Shown here: positions 22,651 to 34,519 of the stretch, piece after piece | How positions within the stretch are numbered: the stretch's first letter is position 1 | Layout of the letters: every line of letters starts with the position of its first letter | DNA from: Clytia hemisphaerica | Taxonomy: Eukaryota > Cnidaria > Hydrozoa > Leptothecata > Clytiidae | Reading direction: 5' to 3' | Assembly (NCBI GenBank): GCA_902728285.1 | Contig: CACVBU010000236.1 | Coordinates: 372,001 to 436,000 of the forward strand | Length of the DNA: 64,000 bases | Position numbers and translations under genes: made by a program | Notes under the pieces: generated by a model | What the model saw: only the letters and a program-made list of their open reading frames with translations | Database searches by the model: none | What the model was told of the DNA's origin: nothing

Positions 22651-24927
22651 ATGGAAAAATCAACTCACACAATACGTCCTTGTCGATTGATGCTTCGTGG
22701 CTTAGCACTATGGCAACCGATCAACGCAAGTCTTCTGATGAGGATGTACAATAGGTTTGGATACGTTATGTTGATTCTCCTCGTTACCGCTATCATTTAC
22801 TTCTATAACATTGAAAACGACAATAAATTTTATTGGAAAAAGTCTGTCAATGGTGTGATTTTTAGTGCAACGTTTGCTGTAGCTTTCTTCTGCACTAAGT
22901 GGTATTACCGAAAAGGCAATTACAGTAAAATGCTGGAGATTGAACTGGGTCCTGAAAGGGTACATTGCGCGAAGCTTGTCAAACGATATAATCTTTTCGC
23001 TCTTCTGCTTTGGGTAGTGTGCGCTGGTCAGTTGTTATGGAATTATTTTTATGAATTGCAAAGTTTTCATGGTTGGTATTGGGTTGTCTATGTTTATTTA
23101 GCTGTCATTGGAAATGGTAAGATGAGCATTTTTTTCCTTCTAAAAAGAGACAATACACTAACAATACACCAGGCCAACTACCAAAGAACCACACGCAGTG
23201 GGAATGGGACGAAATGTGTGGATTATAGGTATCCCTCATACCTACTGTTACCCACATAAACGCCATATTGAGGTTATTCTTTGTGCTATACTTTAAAGGA
23301 CTGCTTCTTTCTTATTTTTTCATGGAAAAAAGTCTTGATCAACTTTTTAGGTTGGCGTATATGCTGGTTGATTTTATACGCGTACATTTGCCACGTTCAC
23401 TGGAGATTGATTCAATCCATCCACGAAAAATTTCGAAGATATCGAAATGAACCGATTGAAGCAGAACAAATCGAGGTCTAAATTTGTTTCTGTTTAAATG
23501 TTTGTTTGATAGAGGTCTAAAGGGTCACAAAGACAAAACCGTATAGATTAGGGTGTAAGGCTGGTTAGTGTCACACATTGATTTTAGATCCCAACGGTTA
23601 TATTTATAGCATGCTTTTAAAACTTTACTTTTTGAATTCTATTTCAGGATTTGATGCAACGTTTCAATGTCCTCAAAAAGAAGTTGAACAAATCGGAGAG
23701 AGCTCTACATGGAATCATTTCTTTATCCGTTGCGATTCATGTTGTTGATATGACGGTGTACAGTTTTGCTTTCTTCTCTGGAGCTTTTCACTCTCGATAT
23801 CATGAAAATGTTCGAATCACAATCTATCTGTTGGAAATATTGATGCAACACATTCTCTGCTTGTTTATTAAGGTTTTATTACATCCCCTTCTCACAGACC
23901 CATTGGGAACCCTTCCCACTTGAAAAATTGTCCAAAATATCGTCCCCAGTGGAAATTCATCATCCGATTTTTGTCCCCATTGAAAATAATCAAATAAACC
24001 AACCCTTACTGCATATTATGCTATTTTTTCCATCCCCACTGAATTTTCTGACTTGAAAACAAAAGAATTTGAATCCCCAGCCATATGGGAATATCACTCC
24101 CCATCGAGTTTAAGTCCGTTATTTTTACCCCCACTGGCTGAAAAGATCCTGCCGGGTCTGTGAGAGGGGATGTATTTGAGTTTCTTGAAACCCTACGAAC
24201 ATTTTGATGAAATTTCCGAAATTAGGTCAACGTCAACTGTTGCGCAGTTTTAATAAACGGTTGGAAAGATATAGATGTGAAGTATAGTCCAATTTTCTGG
24301 AATTTTCGACGAAAATCTTCAATTTTAAAGAAAGAATTGGCGCTGGAATCTTGCTTCTAATTTATACAGGGTGACAGAAATTCAGGGGGAAATAGAATAG
24401 TGGAGTCAGGTACCCCCCCCTGACCCCCTGAAATCCTCCCTTTTACTAGAACAAGGTCAGCCCCCCCCCTTACACTTGATGTGAGACCACTAAAGGTAAA
24501 ATCTTCAAATAGACCTGAAATTGGCGTTTTTTTGAGGTTAACACCCACTTTTTGTTGAAATTCTTTCATTTTACTAGAAGTTTTCGAGAATCTATAATAA
24601 AAATTGCATTTTGTGAAAGTAATATCCGCGGTAGACACCCAAAAACTTTAAGGTATGACTTCACTTTTTCAGCTGATACCAGCAGCCATCGTGAATTCCT
24701 CACTGAGAAAACTGGTGATTTTAGTTGGAGATATGTGTTCTCCTTTGAGAGGAGAGATACGAGATCAAATGATGTTATATCAACAACATATTCACATCAC
24801 TGAACAAGATATGGGTTATCGAATATTGGGTGTCAAAATCACCGCTCGGTTGACCGGCTATTTACTCACAACGCTCGTTTCAGTTCTTATTGCTATCGTT
24901 CATGTTGACCAAAGCAAACAGTACTGA
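22651..24927 (+). CDS. Gustatory-receptor-like 7TM protein (intact copy)
   Basis: Predicted join of 22651-23116, 23351-23475, 23648-23872 and 24673-24927, giving 356 residues; intron phases 1, 0, 0 with clean GT/AG signals. The protein is multi-membrane: hydrophobic segments around GYVMLILLVTAIIYFY, SATFAVAFFCTKWYY, FALLLWVVCAGQLL, VVYVYLAV running into ICWLILYAYIC, SLSVAIHVVDMTVYSFAFF, IYLLEILMQHILCLFIK, and a last one (TGYLLTTLVSVLIAIVHV). The C-terminal GYRILGVKITARLTGYLL block resembles the TM7 region of the insect Gr/Or and animal Gr-like superfamily. If correct, it is a ligand-gated channel-type chemoreceptor with intracellular N-terminus. It is head-to-head with a frameshifted copy at 20067-22317. 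Intron 3 carries a MITE. Other 7TM families cannot be excluded without profile searches. Confidence 0.7.
23882..24172. mobile_element. 291-bp TA-flanked MITE, GTCTCACAG family
   Basis: Starts CATCCCCTTCTCACAGACCC and ends GGGTCTGTGAGAGGGGATG, with TA at 23880-23881 and 24173-24174. The interior has the recurring 'ccccact/ccccattg' blocks also seen at 38345-38627. Intron 3 of the intact 7TM gene. Confidence 0.8.
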
Positions 24928-26504
24928 ATAGACACTAAACACAATTTTTTTTAGAAGAGTTATAGTCGCCAAGCGAGATTTCCATGAAGATATACACTAC
25001 TGAGGAATCAACCGTTTTATCGAACTGAGTGGTGCATTTTGACAGAATTTCAGAAATTGGGTCTTTCAACGGAGACGGAAATTCAGGCAATTTTAGTGCA
25101 GAAAAATGGAATTTCGGATATAGCAAAAAATGTTCGAAATTCGTGGAATAAAACATAGAATTTCAAAGGAATTCTCGGTGGCAGAATGTTGGTCCTTCTT
25201 AGACGGTTTCAAACCGTCGGTTTAACGGAAATTGCGGAAAAATTGGCGATATGGCGGAATCGGGTACTGTACCATCTGAAACCCCCCTACTGATTTCCGT
25301 TGTAAATGTGACCCATACCACTGAAAATGCTACGAAACTCGCAATAACATCTTAGGTTGTTACTTGGAGAGTGAGACAGGGGTGTTTAGCATTGATTTGA
25401 TGCTGAATTTCTGACTTATTTTAAAGGAAAATGGTTAATCATTATTTGATTTTAGCCTGTACCACATCGAAAGTCTACGTTTTTTTCTTTTCCACGAAGA
25501 GGAGTTTGGTAAAGGCTATATTTTACTGTGCTGCTTGAGGTCTTGGAGTTAGAGGTATCTTGTCAAAAGATGTTGTTCAGAGAAGAGGGTTGGTAACAAA
25601 GCATAAATTTTCATGTAATTTTCTGTTTTCTTTTTAAAATTGTTTTAAAATTTTAATATTTTTTAGTAAAAATTTTCCTTTATTTTCAATTTTCTATTTT
25701 TTTTCTGTTTTTGTGATTTTTGTCAAAAAATACTGACATTTATTGCTAAAAGTAAAAGTAAAATAAAATATGTAAACTATATAATAATAAGACAAGTTTA
25801 AGCAAATCATGTTTCGCCTGCAACTCTTTTTTAGGTTTTTATCGACTTACATACATATGTAAAAACTATCGTATTGACGAGAGGATATTGAAATGGTTGA
25901 ACAATAGGTTGAAAAATTCTGGAAAAATTAAAATGAGCTGAAGATCACAAGATATGCTGCTCAACGATAACCTGTCAACTTCTAACTTTTAGGATTTTGA
26001 GGGGGCTGGTAATGAACTTCAAAATCGAGGCGTAAATCACTCGAAAATTCTCGTACATATCTTCAAAAAGTCAAAAAATAAGTCAAAAAAAGTCAATGAA
26101 AAAGTCATAAAGTAAATAAAATGATATAAAAAAGTCTGTAAAAAGTCAAAAAGTCTGTAGTCAATCAGCGGTTGGGCGGAGAAATATTTATGGACGATGG
26201 GTGTTATTAAAACTATTTGGGAGGAAACTTTTTTTAGGTCAAAATTGTTTGACTAGGAATGAATGTAAATGCTATGACTCAAGACACGAGTTCAGACATT
26301 TTAAATGTTGATAGATGCATGCGATAATGAATGTTGAAATTTCCAAAGCTGTTTGGTCTAATTTAAAAGCAAACGATAGATATAGGAAAACCTCGAGAGA
26401 AATGGTGTGCAAAAACCTTGCCTTGACTCATCATTCACTACGTCGAAAAAGAGCTAGGTTCTGGTTCTTATAAAAAATGTAAGAGGTTTGACTAAAAAGA
26501 TATA
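24928..26504. other. Intergenic; CGGAA-rich repeat fragment
   Basis: About 25015-25290 is homologous, in inverted orientation, to 60595-60925 (shared GACGGTTT, ACGGAAATTG and GGCGGAATC words). 25365-25386 carries a lone GAGTGAGACAGGGGTGT MITE end. Nothing else recognised. Confidence 0.5.
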
Positions 26505-26824
26505 AAAAATCCACCTCAACGAGCCATTCCAACCTGATCACTGAGACAGGGGTGTTAAAATTAGCATGTTAGACATTTACTGAAATTAATATTTGGTTAG
26601 AAAAAACCTAATGAATAATTCAATATTCATTTGTTAAAAAATAGAAAATACAGGAGTTAGGAAGATGAGATAAAAAAAAAATGGAAAGTTGGGTAGTAGT
26701 GGGTAGGGGGTTATGAACAAGAAGTTCCAAAGTTAAATTTGGCTTCAATCTACCACTCTCTAGGATCTTTCGAAAACTTTCCCAAAAAAATACATCAAAT
26801 CTTCCTGGGTCCTAACCAACCCTG
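26505..26824 (+). repeat. Dispersed repeat R2, copy A
   Basis: Closely matches 29588-29931 in the same orientation: CCATTCCAACCTGATCACTG, GGAAAGTTGGGTAGTAGTGG and CTCTAGGATCTTTCGAAAAC are shared. Near its start it contains a GAGACAGGGGTGT MITE-like end. The two copies lie on either side of receptor gene 5. Confidence 0.75.
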
Positions 26825-26876
26825 TCGCTAATCTAAAAACCTGAGTTCTAGTTAAAGAATTAGGAATTAAATAAAA

Positions 26877-27530
26877 AATTCACTGGTTCTTATAAAAAAA
26901 TGTAATGCATGAACAAGGTTTGACTAAAAGGTTTATAGTTATATGAGATTAACACAACAAAAGAATTATAGAGCCCGTTTATATGAATGATTCTCTGACA
27001 ATCTAAGAGGAAACCCCAAATCGCCGCGCCGAATAACTGAAAGGTGTGCAAACGGGCTCTAGCTTCAGGTCCAAAAGATATTTACAAGTTGAAAACCCGT
27101 TAAATGTTGCTCTATAAGCTAGACTAACATATAGGCAGTTTCTTCTATGGTAGGTCTTTCGTTTTCTTCCGTGACTGGTGGGGACGGCTCCTCGGCACCT
27201 GCTTCAATGGGATCTAAGATCTTTGTTTCGGTGGCTCCGTTACCGAGTAATGTGATCATTGTTTGGTTTGCAAGATTGTTCTGTTCATCGGGCGGTGATG
27301 GGGCTATACGGGAAAAGAAATATTTCAATATTAAAGTTTTTGATCTATTTTAGTGTATTCTTACAAAAAAACATCTTTTGATCAATCATGACAACCACAG
27401 AGAAAGAGAAAAATTTAATTGGGAAATTGGATATCTGGAAATTCCCATTGTTACGGTAAAAGGGAATTATGAAAAAAAGGGAATTTTCAATTATCCATTA
27501 CACTTTTTTATAAGAACCAGTAAATTTCTG
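26877..27530. repeat. Inverted-repeat pair enclosing a receptor exon
   Basis: Arms 26877-26911 and 27496-27530 are inverted with about 3 mismatches in 35 (core ACTGGTTCTTATAAAAAA). Between them lies the last coding exon of receptor gene 5 (27303-27119). A related left end recurs at about 26459. It may be a TIR element that captured or grew around the exon. Confidence 0.6.
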
Positions 27531-28661
27531 TTGAGGCTCGGCATTTCTCGGTTTTGACACTTATAGTCTCAAATTGTTCATTCTGTTTATATTATTAGTA
27601 AGTAAAAGCAGCTATTTTCAGCGTTATGTTTAATTACATTGTTTAAACTTCAACAACTCTAGTCTTATCATTGTTCTGTATTTTAAGCGTTTTGAGATTC
27701 ACTTTTTGATTAAATTATCCTCATAAAAAAGAGCGATCCGTTAATAAGAAATAGGGAATTTTGTTAGGCTTTGTCATTTATACTATGAAAAAACCGTACA
27801 CAGAAAAAAACAACTCACGACTTCTTGAACGTTTTACGAAGAGAAATGCACCGACGACGACCACCAACACGAACAGCGAACCCAAACCCGTCAAACCTGC
27901 GACGAGACCTGAAACGTAATCCGAGTTTTCTCATTATTTTATTGTCTAGGATACAGCTGTTGTTTTCTCTACCAAACACCGTCGCTTGTCTTTTTACAAA
28001 ATACACGCTTTTTTATAAGAATACACTTTATAAGAATGTCCATGATGAAAATGGCCAAAAAATTAAGAATAATGCTAAGAATATCACCATCATGGAATTT
28101 TGCTACTCAAGCTAAAAATGCCATTTTCAGAGGATTTTCGATTATAAATTGTCAATTACCTTTCTTACAATTACACCATTCTTATAAAAAAAAGCGTGTA
28201 TTCATGGATTTTTAAAAATCACTGATAGCGATTTAAAGATTTTCAGATTTAAAGATATGCCGTGTTTTACTTGATTTTTTTTATCACTGAGACTGAGACA
28301 GGGAGGGTGTCAAAAAAGATGTACACATTTTCGAAAGAAAACTCGAAAAAAAAATCAACAAACCTTTGTTAATTCCAGTTTTGGTTACATGAATTTCGGG
28401 TTTTCGTGTATTGCAGCATTCACCGCAAGGAATTGAATCAGCAAACAAAAAAGTGGTTGGATCACAGTTGCTGCATTTCCGATACCCTTGGTACCAGAAA
28501 TAATTAACATCATGTTCATCTTTTCTACAAAGTCCAGATTCTCCAAAAGAAGTCATCGTTAGCGCTTCGATAAGCGTATAACATAATGATAGCAATAAAA
28601 TTGTCATTGTTCTGAGCACTGTCTTGAGTGTAGTCATGTTTATTTGTTTGTTTGTTTTCAA
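27119..28661 (-). CDS. TNFR-like single-domain receptor, paralogue 5
   Basis: Predicted join of 28661-28364, 27908-27819 and 27303-27119; introns phase 1. Exon 1: signal peptide (TMTILLLSLCYTLIEAL) and cysteine-rich domain CRKDEHDVNYFWYQGYRKC, NCDPTTFLFADSIPCGECC. Exon 2 (30 codons) is almost only a transmembrane segment (GLTGLGSLFVLVVVVGAFLF) plus VKRSRS. Exon 3: acidic Pro/Glu-rich 61-residue tail ending ERPTIEETAYMLV; TAYMLV fits a loose ITIM/YxxV pattern at the very C-terminus. Two start codons are possible (first Met or MTTLKT). The cysteine domain groups with paralogue 3. Intron 1 contains a TA-flanked MITE, and the last exon lies between inverted repeats. Confidence 0.76.
28004..28198. 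mobile_element. 195-bp TA-flanked MITE (CACGCTTTTTT family)
   Basis: Starts CACGCTTTTTTATAAGAAT and ends CTTATAAAAAAAAGCGTG, TA at 28002-28003 and 28199-28200. A short family member in intron 1 of receptor gene 5. Confidence 0.85.
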
Positions 28662-29032
28662 TCCAAAGTAAAGATTACGTCACAAAATCAGAATCACTCC
28701 AATAACAACACGAAATACCACGAAAATAAATTTTCAAAGAATTTCACCAAAATCAAAGCCCCTCAAATGCGGCGCAAAACGAGTGCGAAGCTGAGAGGGA
28801 AAATACTTTTTTTTTTATATGAATATAATTTTTTCACGAAGCTTGCCTTCTCTTCAAGTTTCTAAACTGAAAAGAGAGAGAGAAATGAAGTCTAAAAAAA
28901 TGCTGAGTAATGATTCAAAAACTGCTTTCAAAAGCGATTTTTAAAATCTTTTCCATAATACAGCAAAAAACACAATATAAATTATTTTTCAAGTTTTAAG
29001 TAAAAGAAACATGCGTTTGAACTTTCAAAGAG

Positions 29033-29084
29033 TAATGTTACAAAGAATATTGCTTCATTAATGTTACAAAGAATATTGCTTCAT
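29033..29084 (+). repeat. 26-bp tandem duplication
   Basis: Two exact consecutive copies of a 26-bp unit beginning TAATGTTACAAAGAATATTG. Rest of 28662-29587: AT-rich, no gene recognised. Confidence 0.9.
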
Positions 29085-29587
29085 TTCAAGTTCAATGACG
29101 TAATTCAACGCTAACACGCATGTAAACCAATTCAAAGGATGAAAATAATAATTAAAATATTCATTATCCGTCGTGATTATCTTTCATATTTTAATCTTTT
29201 TCAAAAATTATATCAAAATATTATCAAATATTGAATAGAAAATTTAACAACATGTCAATGTACTATCTAAAGTTCAACGTCTCAAATGATTGATTATACT
29301 CTTATTTCTCTATATCATAACGAGAGAGTAAAAAAAAACCATCATAACATCACAGGGGAACCCCCTTTCTTTAATAAGTTTTAATTTATAAGAAACATAA
29401 TTCATTAACACATTATTGCTTCTTATAAACAAACTACATAATTCAAAACTAATGGGAGGAGAATGAGTCATCACGAACGTTAGAGGGGGAGGTACAAAGG
29501 GGATTGTCCCTTTGGAAATTACTGGGAGAAGAGGAGGTGTGTCCGAGAACAACCCTTTATCACAGACTTGGTGGGATCCTCTTCCAT

Positions 29588-29931
29588 AAAAAATCCACCT
29601 CCACGATCCATTCCAACCTGATCACTGAGACAGGGGTGTTAAAATGTAACCTGTCAGAAATTTAATAAAATTATTATTTGGATAGAAAAAAACTAATTAA
29701 ATAAAATTTGTTAAAAAATAGAAAATATACATACTTAACTTTTGCTAGTCAGGAGTCAGGAAAGTTTGATGCCAAAAAAAAAGGAAAGTTGGGTAGTAGT
29801 GGGTAGGGGTTATGAACAAGAAGTCCCAAAGTTAAATTTGGTTTAAATTTACCACTCTCTAGGATCTTTCGAAAACTTTCCCAAAAAAAATCATCAAGTC
29901 TTCCTGGGACCAACCTTGTCTCTAATAAAAT
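29588..29931 (+). repeat. Dispersed repeat R2, copy B
   Basis: Second copy of the repeat at 26505-26824, same orientation, with small indels. Direct repeats flanking receptor gene 5 could mediate unequal exchange in the array (inference). Confidence 0.75.
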
Positions 29932-30359
29932 TTAGTCATATGGTAAAAAAATTGAAATACTTATCTCGTTGAAATTCGATTATAATACAGTGTTCTTGAA
30001 TTCACAATGCTACATTTCCCAAAACTAACTTGAATGAATGAATGAATGTCTTTGTATATTTGCCCGGGCGTGCTTCTGAAGGGCGTTGAAGAATGTAATG
30101 CAGGTAGTCATCTTTCCGGTCTTAGTTAGTCAGAAAGTCTGCCGTATACTATCTTCGCTTTCTGATTTGAATGATGGCGCTGCGATAGGACTCTACTTTT
30201 TCCCCCATCAGAATTAGTAAAGGCAAAAAGTAGTTGAGCTCCAGCTCCTGGACTAGGTCTTAGTTGGAGATTTGATTGATGCCGCAACCATAAGAAATTC
30301 ATTTCACTTTCGTTCTTTTGCTTTCATATTTGTGTTTCATTTTTCGTCCATTTCATTTG

Positions 30360-32011
30360 TCAGCAAATGGATTCTCTACTTGAAGCTTCACTGGAGCCGA
30401 TTCCTTCATCGTTTTGATTTTCTCCTTCTTCAACATCATTCGTATCAAAATGAAACGACTTCTTCGTCCCTGAAGGTACGTCAACATGCTCGTCCGTCAG
30501 GCCTTGGTTGACGTCATAATCGCCGGCTGCTACGTCATTCCTGATTGGCTCGTTTTCTCCAAGAAAATGGTCTTGGACGGGATTTTCTAAAATGAAAAAT
30601 ATTTACAGTAATTGGTAACCTTTTTCTCGGTCGGAACACTTGGAGAGGTTGTACTGTAATTATTGTACTTTGAATCTTACCAGGAATTATATTTGTCAAT
30701 GTTTCTTTCAAATTATCATTCTCTTTGACTAAAGAGAGACGTTGATTCTGATGGTATTTGAATTGGGCAAGTGAACATAAGAAGAGTATCAGAAATGATA
30801 CACCAGCTGTGAAGAGGACGTCTTTTTTACATCCAGGTGCAGTCTGTTCAGGAGACGTTTGCTCTTCTCCTCTCGTCTCCTGCTTCGTGACATTTAAGGC
30901 GGGTGGCGTGGTCGTCTGTGGTAACGTTGGACATTTTGTTTCTAAGGAAAAATATTTGTGAAATTACATTACGAGATATAAGATTAGAAAATAAAGTCCT
31001 CTCTCAGTGACCGGTGAATTTTTTAGCCAGCAGAAATAAAATAATGCAGTTAAGAAGCAGGTGAGCATTGGACATAAAATCGACCCTTGCATTTTCTTGA
31101 AAACTCTCGTCCATATTAAGATAAAAAAGGTAAATTTTTTCCAAAATGTTGCCCAAAACTGATTAATTACTTTGAGTACCCCACCCCCCCCCTGGGATCG
31201 TAACTATTTCTTCAAAATTGAAAATAAATCTGTAAAAACATCCCCACCGACTTTATGGGGTAAAAAAACAGGTTTTATTTTCAAAGGTTTTTTCAAAGAA
31301 TAGTTTAAGTGCTATGGGGTCTCGATCGGGGTTATCTCCTTATTTTTTAACTTTTGGCGTAAGTGTAACACGAGAAACATCATCAACTTACAAAATCAAC
31401 TCTCTTCAAAACAAACAAAACAGGTCTCTGGTTTAAGTGAACAACTAGAAAACCATTTCCTCGAAGCATTATCAACATACAAAGAAAAGCTCTTTTAAGA
31501 TAAAGAAGGGATGGTAAAGTTAATACACATAGAAATTCAATCAATTTCCAAGGTAACCTAATTTTGATTTAGATTGAAAAAGGTACAGATATACGTAACA
31601 TGTCGGCGGTCATATAGATAACACTAGACTGTAATGAAATACAAAGACATCAAAGTGATTGCTCACGGCCTTACCTGCTATCTTGCTCCAACAACAGATG
31701 AAACAGTGAGGGTACTCAGTATTCATGGTCTTCATTTCCGTCAATGGACAATTATGTGATCCATCGTTCAACACACAAGGTTGATGGCCTTGTTTTGTGT
31801 AAAACTCTGGTCTGCCATCTTTCCCAATCATACACCTTCCGTCTTTCCAAGGTCCTGTCTGTTTCGTACTATGCTTATTAGAATTGTTTATGATTACACC
31901 AGACGGTTTTGCTGCGACCAAACAAGTAAACAAGACAAAAATCAGGAAAAAAGTGTTCACTATGGACTTATCCAAGGGCGCTCTTGTGTCGCAACCGCAG
32001 CCGAAAGACAT
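30360..32011 (-). CDS. TNFR-like single-domain receptor, paralogue 6
   Basis: Predicted join of 32011-31675, 30941-30681 and 30586-30360; introns phase 1. Exon 1: a short N-terminal extension, hydrophobic signal segment (NTFFLIFVLFTCLVAAK) and cysteine-rich domain CMIGKDGRPEFYTKQGHQPC, HNCPLTEMK, YPHCFICC. Exon 2 (87 codons) has a Thr/Pro-rich stalk with an extra Cys pair (KCP, PGCKK), one transmembrane segment (VLFTAGVSFLILFLCSLA) and a polar juxtamembrane stretch. Exon 3 encodes a strongly acidic 75-residue tail ending SSRESIC. The three exons join in one open frame. The domain groups with paralogues 4 and 7. A cytoplasmic signalling role is inferred only. Confidence 0.77.
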
Positions 32012-32739
32012 GATTATAATCTACAAATCCTCTTAATTTGTGATATAAGTTTCTTGATTAAAGTAAAAATATTGTTAAAGAAAGATGCTTTCAAGCTCCT
32101 TTCCTCTCGGCAGCGATTTTAGAAATGAGTGTCTCGTTCACCTTTCATTTTTTGAAAACATAAAAGATCGATGGTAAATAACCCTTGACATTAAAAGGGA
32201 AATTCCAAAAAACGACAGCACACAATAGAAATAATACATAATCATAAATTGTTATAAGCACCGCGTCAAAAATAGCCTTCGGACGTTCTTAATTTCTCAT
32301 GTTCTTTACTTTTTGAGTTTGAACATTTTGAAGCCTAAAGATGTTCTTATTTCACAAGTTTTGTGCAATTTCCTAAAAGTTTTAGAGTTCACAAAGGCTT
32401 GATTAAAATACTTTGCCCATCACATCCATGCCTTATGCTTGTTCTTAAATAAAAAAATACGTATGCTTATGCAGCAGGAATTTTCAAACATACACCTATC
32501 TTAACAGTGTAGACCTAAAGCTCTAAAACAGCATCTAATAACATGAAAACCAGAATATGATTCTTCAATGGGAATCAAAACTATAAAGTGCACTTACAAA
32601 CATCAATATGTCAGATCTAACAAAATTAATAACCACACTGTCATCATTGACAATAAAACAAACGATTTTCTGTCAAGAGCCTTGTAAACATTCCAACAAC
32701 TTCCATAGAAATGATCTATCACAGCTCAGTTTACCATTT

Positions 32740-32895
32740 TAGCGCGGTCCGAGGATTGAGCCGAGAACTCTCGCATAGCGCCCGAGCTCCCGCGCGGCGC
32801 GCGCCGCGGGGATGAAAAACTTCAATCTGTCAATCATTTTCTCAAGCGAAGTGTACGCGAAGTGATTCTAGCTTTACGATAGTGCCGCGGATCAT
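32740..32895. other. Isolated GC-rich patch
   Basis: In an AT-rich region this ~150-bp stretch contains GAGCTCCCGCGCGGCGCGCG and several other CpG-dense words. No ORF, tRNA or element ends recognised. It could be a CpG-island-like promoter about 0.7 kb upstream of receptor gene 6, or a fragment of foreign sequence. Neighbouring 32012-33598 otherwise shows only AT-rich DNA. Confidence 0.45.
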
Positions 32896-33598
32896 CAATG
32901 GATAGTATTCAATTATCATTATCCCTTTATTTTCATTCCTAGAACTTTTGCAAAAAAAAGGAAAAATAGAAAAGTTGTATTTTTTACTGCCCTATTCACA
33001 TACTGAATTTGAAAGATCTCCTATGTGGCGTTTTTTTGCAAACTTCGAAAAACTGATTTTTGTCCCGCCTTTGCGGGATTTTGGCTCAAGTGCTTGAGTG
33101 CAGCATAGGGTTCAAAGTCCAAATATGCGTTTCCCGTAATTTTTGTATGAAGAGTTAGGTCTATACTGCTTAATTTAATGACAGGTTGAAATACAGGAAT
33201 AGAGGATATGTTGCTTTTTTATAATTCCTATTTAACACCCACTGCTTACGAATCCCCGACTCCCTAGCGTGATTATGACGCTAGTCTCGAATGCCCCGCG
33301 AATGCATCTCTCTGATCGAGAGTGAACATTTGAGGGCCTCGTTAACGCTTTGAACCATTGAAAAGTGGCGCGTAGCACAATATCGAATATATTTTTACAC
33401 ACAAGAAAAGCAAACACAAAAATCGAATGTTTTTCTTCTCTCTGATCGGCTGATGAAAAATCGAGCTTCGCAGCTTAGAGCACACGAAAGAATATTTTCT
33501 ACTTTCGTCGCTAAACCAAAAACAAATAATTTTGAGAGATTATCGCGTCGGCAAAAGCTTCAGGGATGACATCGACTTCTCCAAAGATATTACAACTA

Positions 33599-34519
33599 CA
33601 CGCTTTTTTATTATAAGAATACACTTTATAAGAATGACCATGATGAAAATGGCCAAAAAATTAAGAATAATGCTAAGAATATCATCATCATGGAATTCTG
33701 CTACACAAGCTAAGAATTTTTAGAGCGTTTCCAATCATAAATTGTCAATTACCCTCAAGTAAGGCTCACTCCTTTCACAAAAATGCCATTTTATGCTTGA
33801 GGCGTATGTACTAAAAGTTAAACCTAGTCTGAATTAGGATCCTAACCTAAGAATGCGGTAAGAATATTTTAGGATGATTTTCCCAAAAAAGTTAAGAATA
33901 TCCTAGCCTGGGTATCCAGACTCAAAATTTTAGAAAAAAACACTCTTACCTCAACATACAAAGTTTCTAAAATTATAGAGTCTGGTGCAACTAAAAAAGT
34001 CTGATACAGTTTTGAATGACACAGTCTGTGAGTAAACCCTTGTTGACAGAATCTCAAAACTGTGGAAACCCAGGCAAACACACATAATTACTTACCATAA
34101 AACCTCTTTTACAAACTCAATAAACTTTCAAAACTACTTTAAACTATATCCAAACGTCAGCCACATTCATAAAGGCTCCTTTCCATCAGCCATTTTGTTT
34201 AGAAATGAACCTGCGTTTTCATTTTCATTTGTTTATCTTTTTTTGCAAGGTCAGCTTTTTCCATAAATTATGCGCGCGCATCGAAAAATATCACAAACCC
34301 CGCGAAAATTCTGCTCAGTGACTGGGCGCGTACTGACCAATTAGAGATACTCGCATATGCAGGGACAGATATCCCTGTAGACGAGTTACTTGAACCAGAC
34401 CGTAAACCTGAGACAAGATTATAAAAAAACTAGACGGTGAAATAGTTTACGGTCTGGATATCCAGGCTAAGAATATCCATGATGAAATGGATTTACACCA
34501 TTCTTATAAAAAAAGCGTG
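33599..34519. mobile_element. TA-flanked MITE (CACGCTTTTTT family), interrupted
   Basis: Starts CGCTTTTTTATTATAAGAAT (preceded by CA) and ends CTTATAAAAAAAGCGTG, TA on both sides. Interrupted by another TIR element at 33904-34469. Confidence 0.78.
33904..34469. mobile_element. 566-bp TIR element with 9-bp TSD
   Basis: Ends TAGCCTGGGTATCCAGAC and, inverted, TAGCCTGGATATCCAGAC; flanked by identical 9-bp repeats AGAATATCC at 33895-33903 and 34470-34478. An inner inverted pair CCAGACCGTAAAC / GTTTACGGTCTGG lies near the right end. The 9-bp duplication suggests a Mutator-like origin. Inserted into the older TA MITE. Confidence 0.85.
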
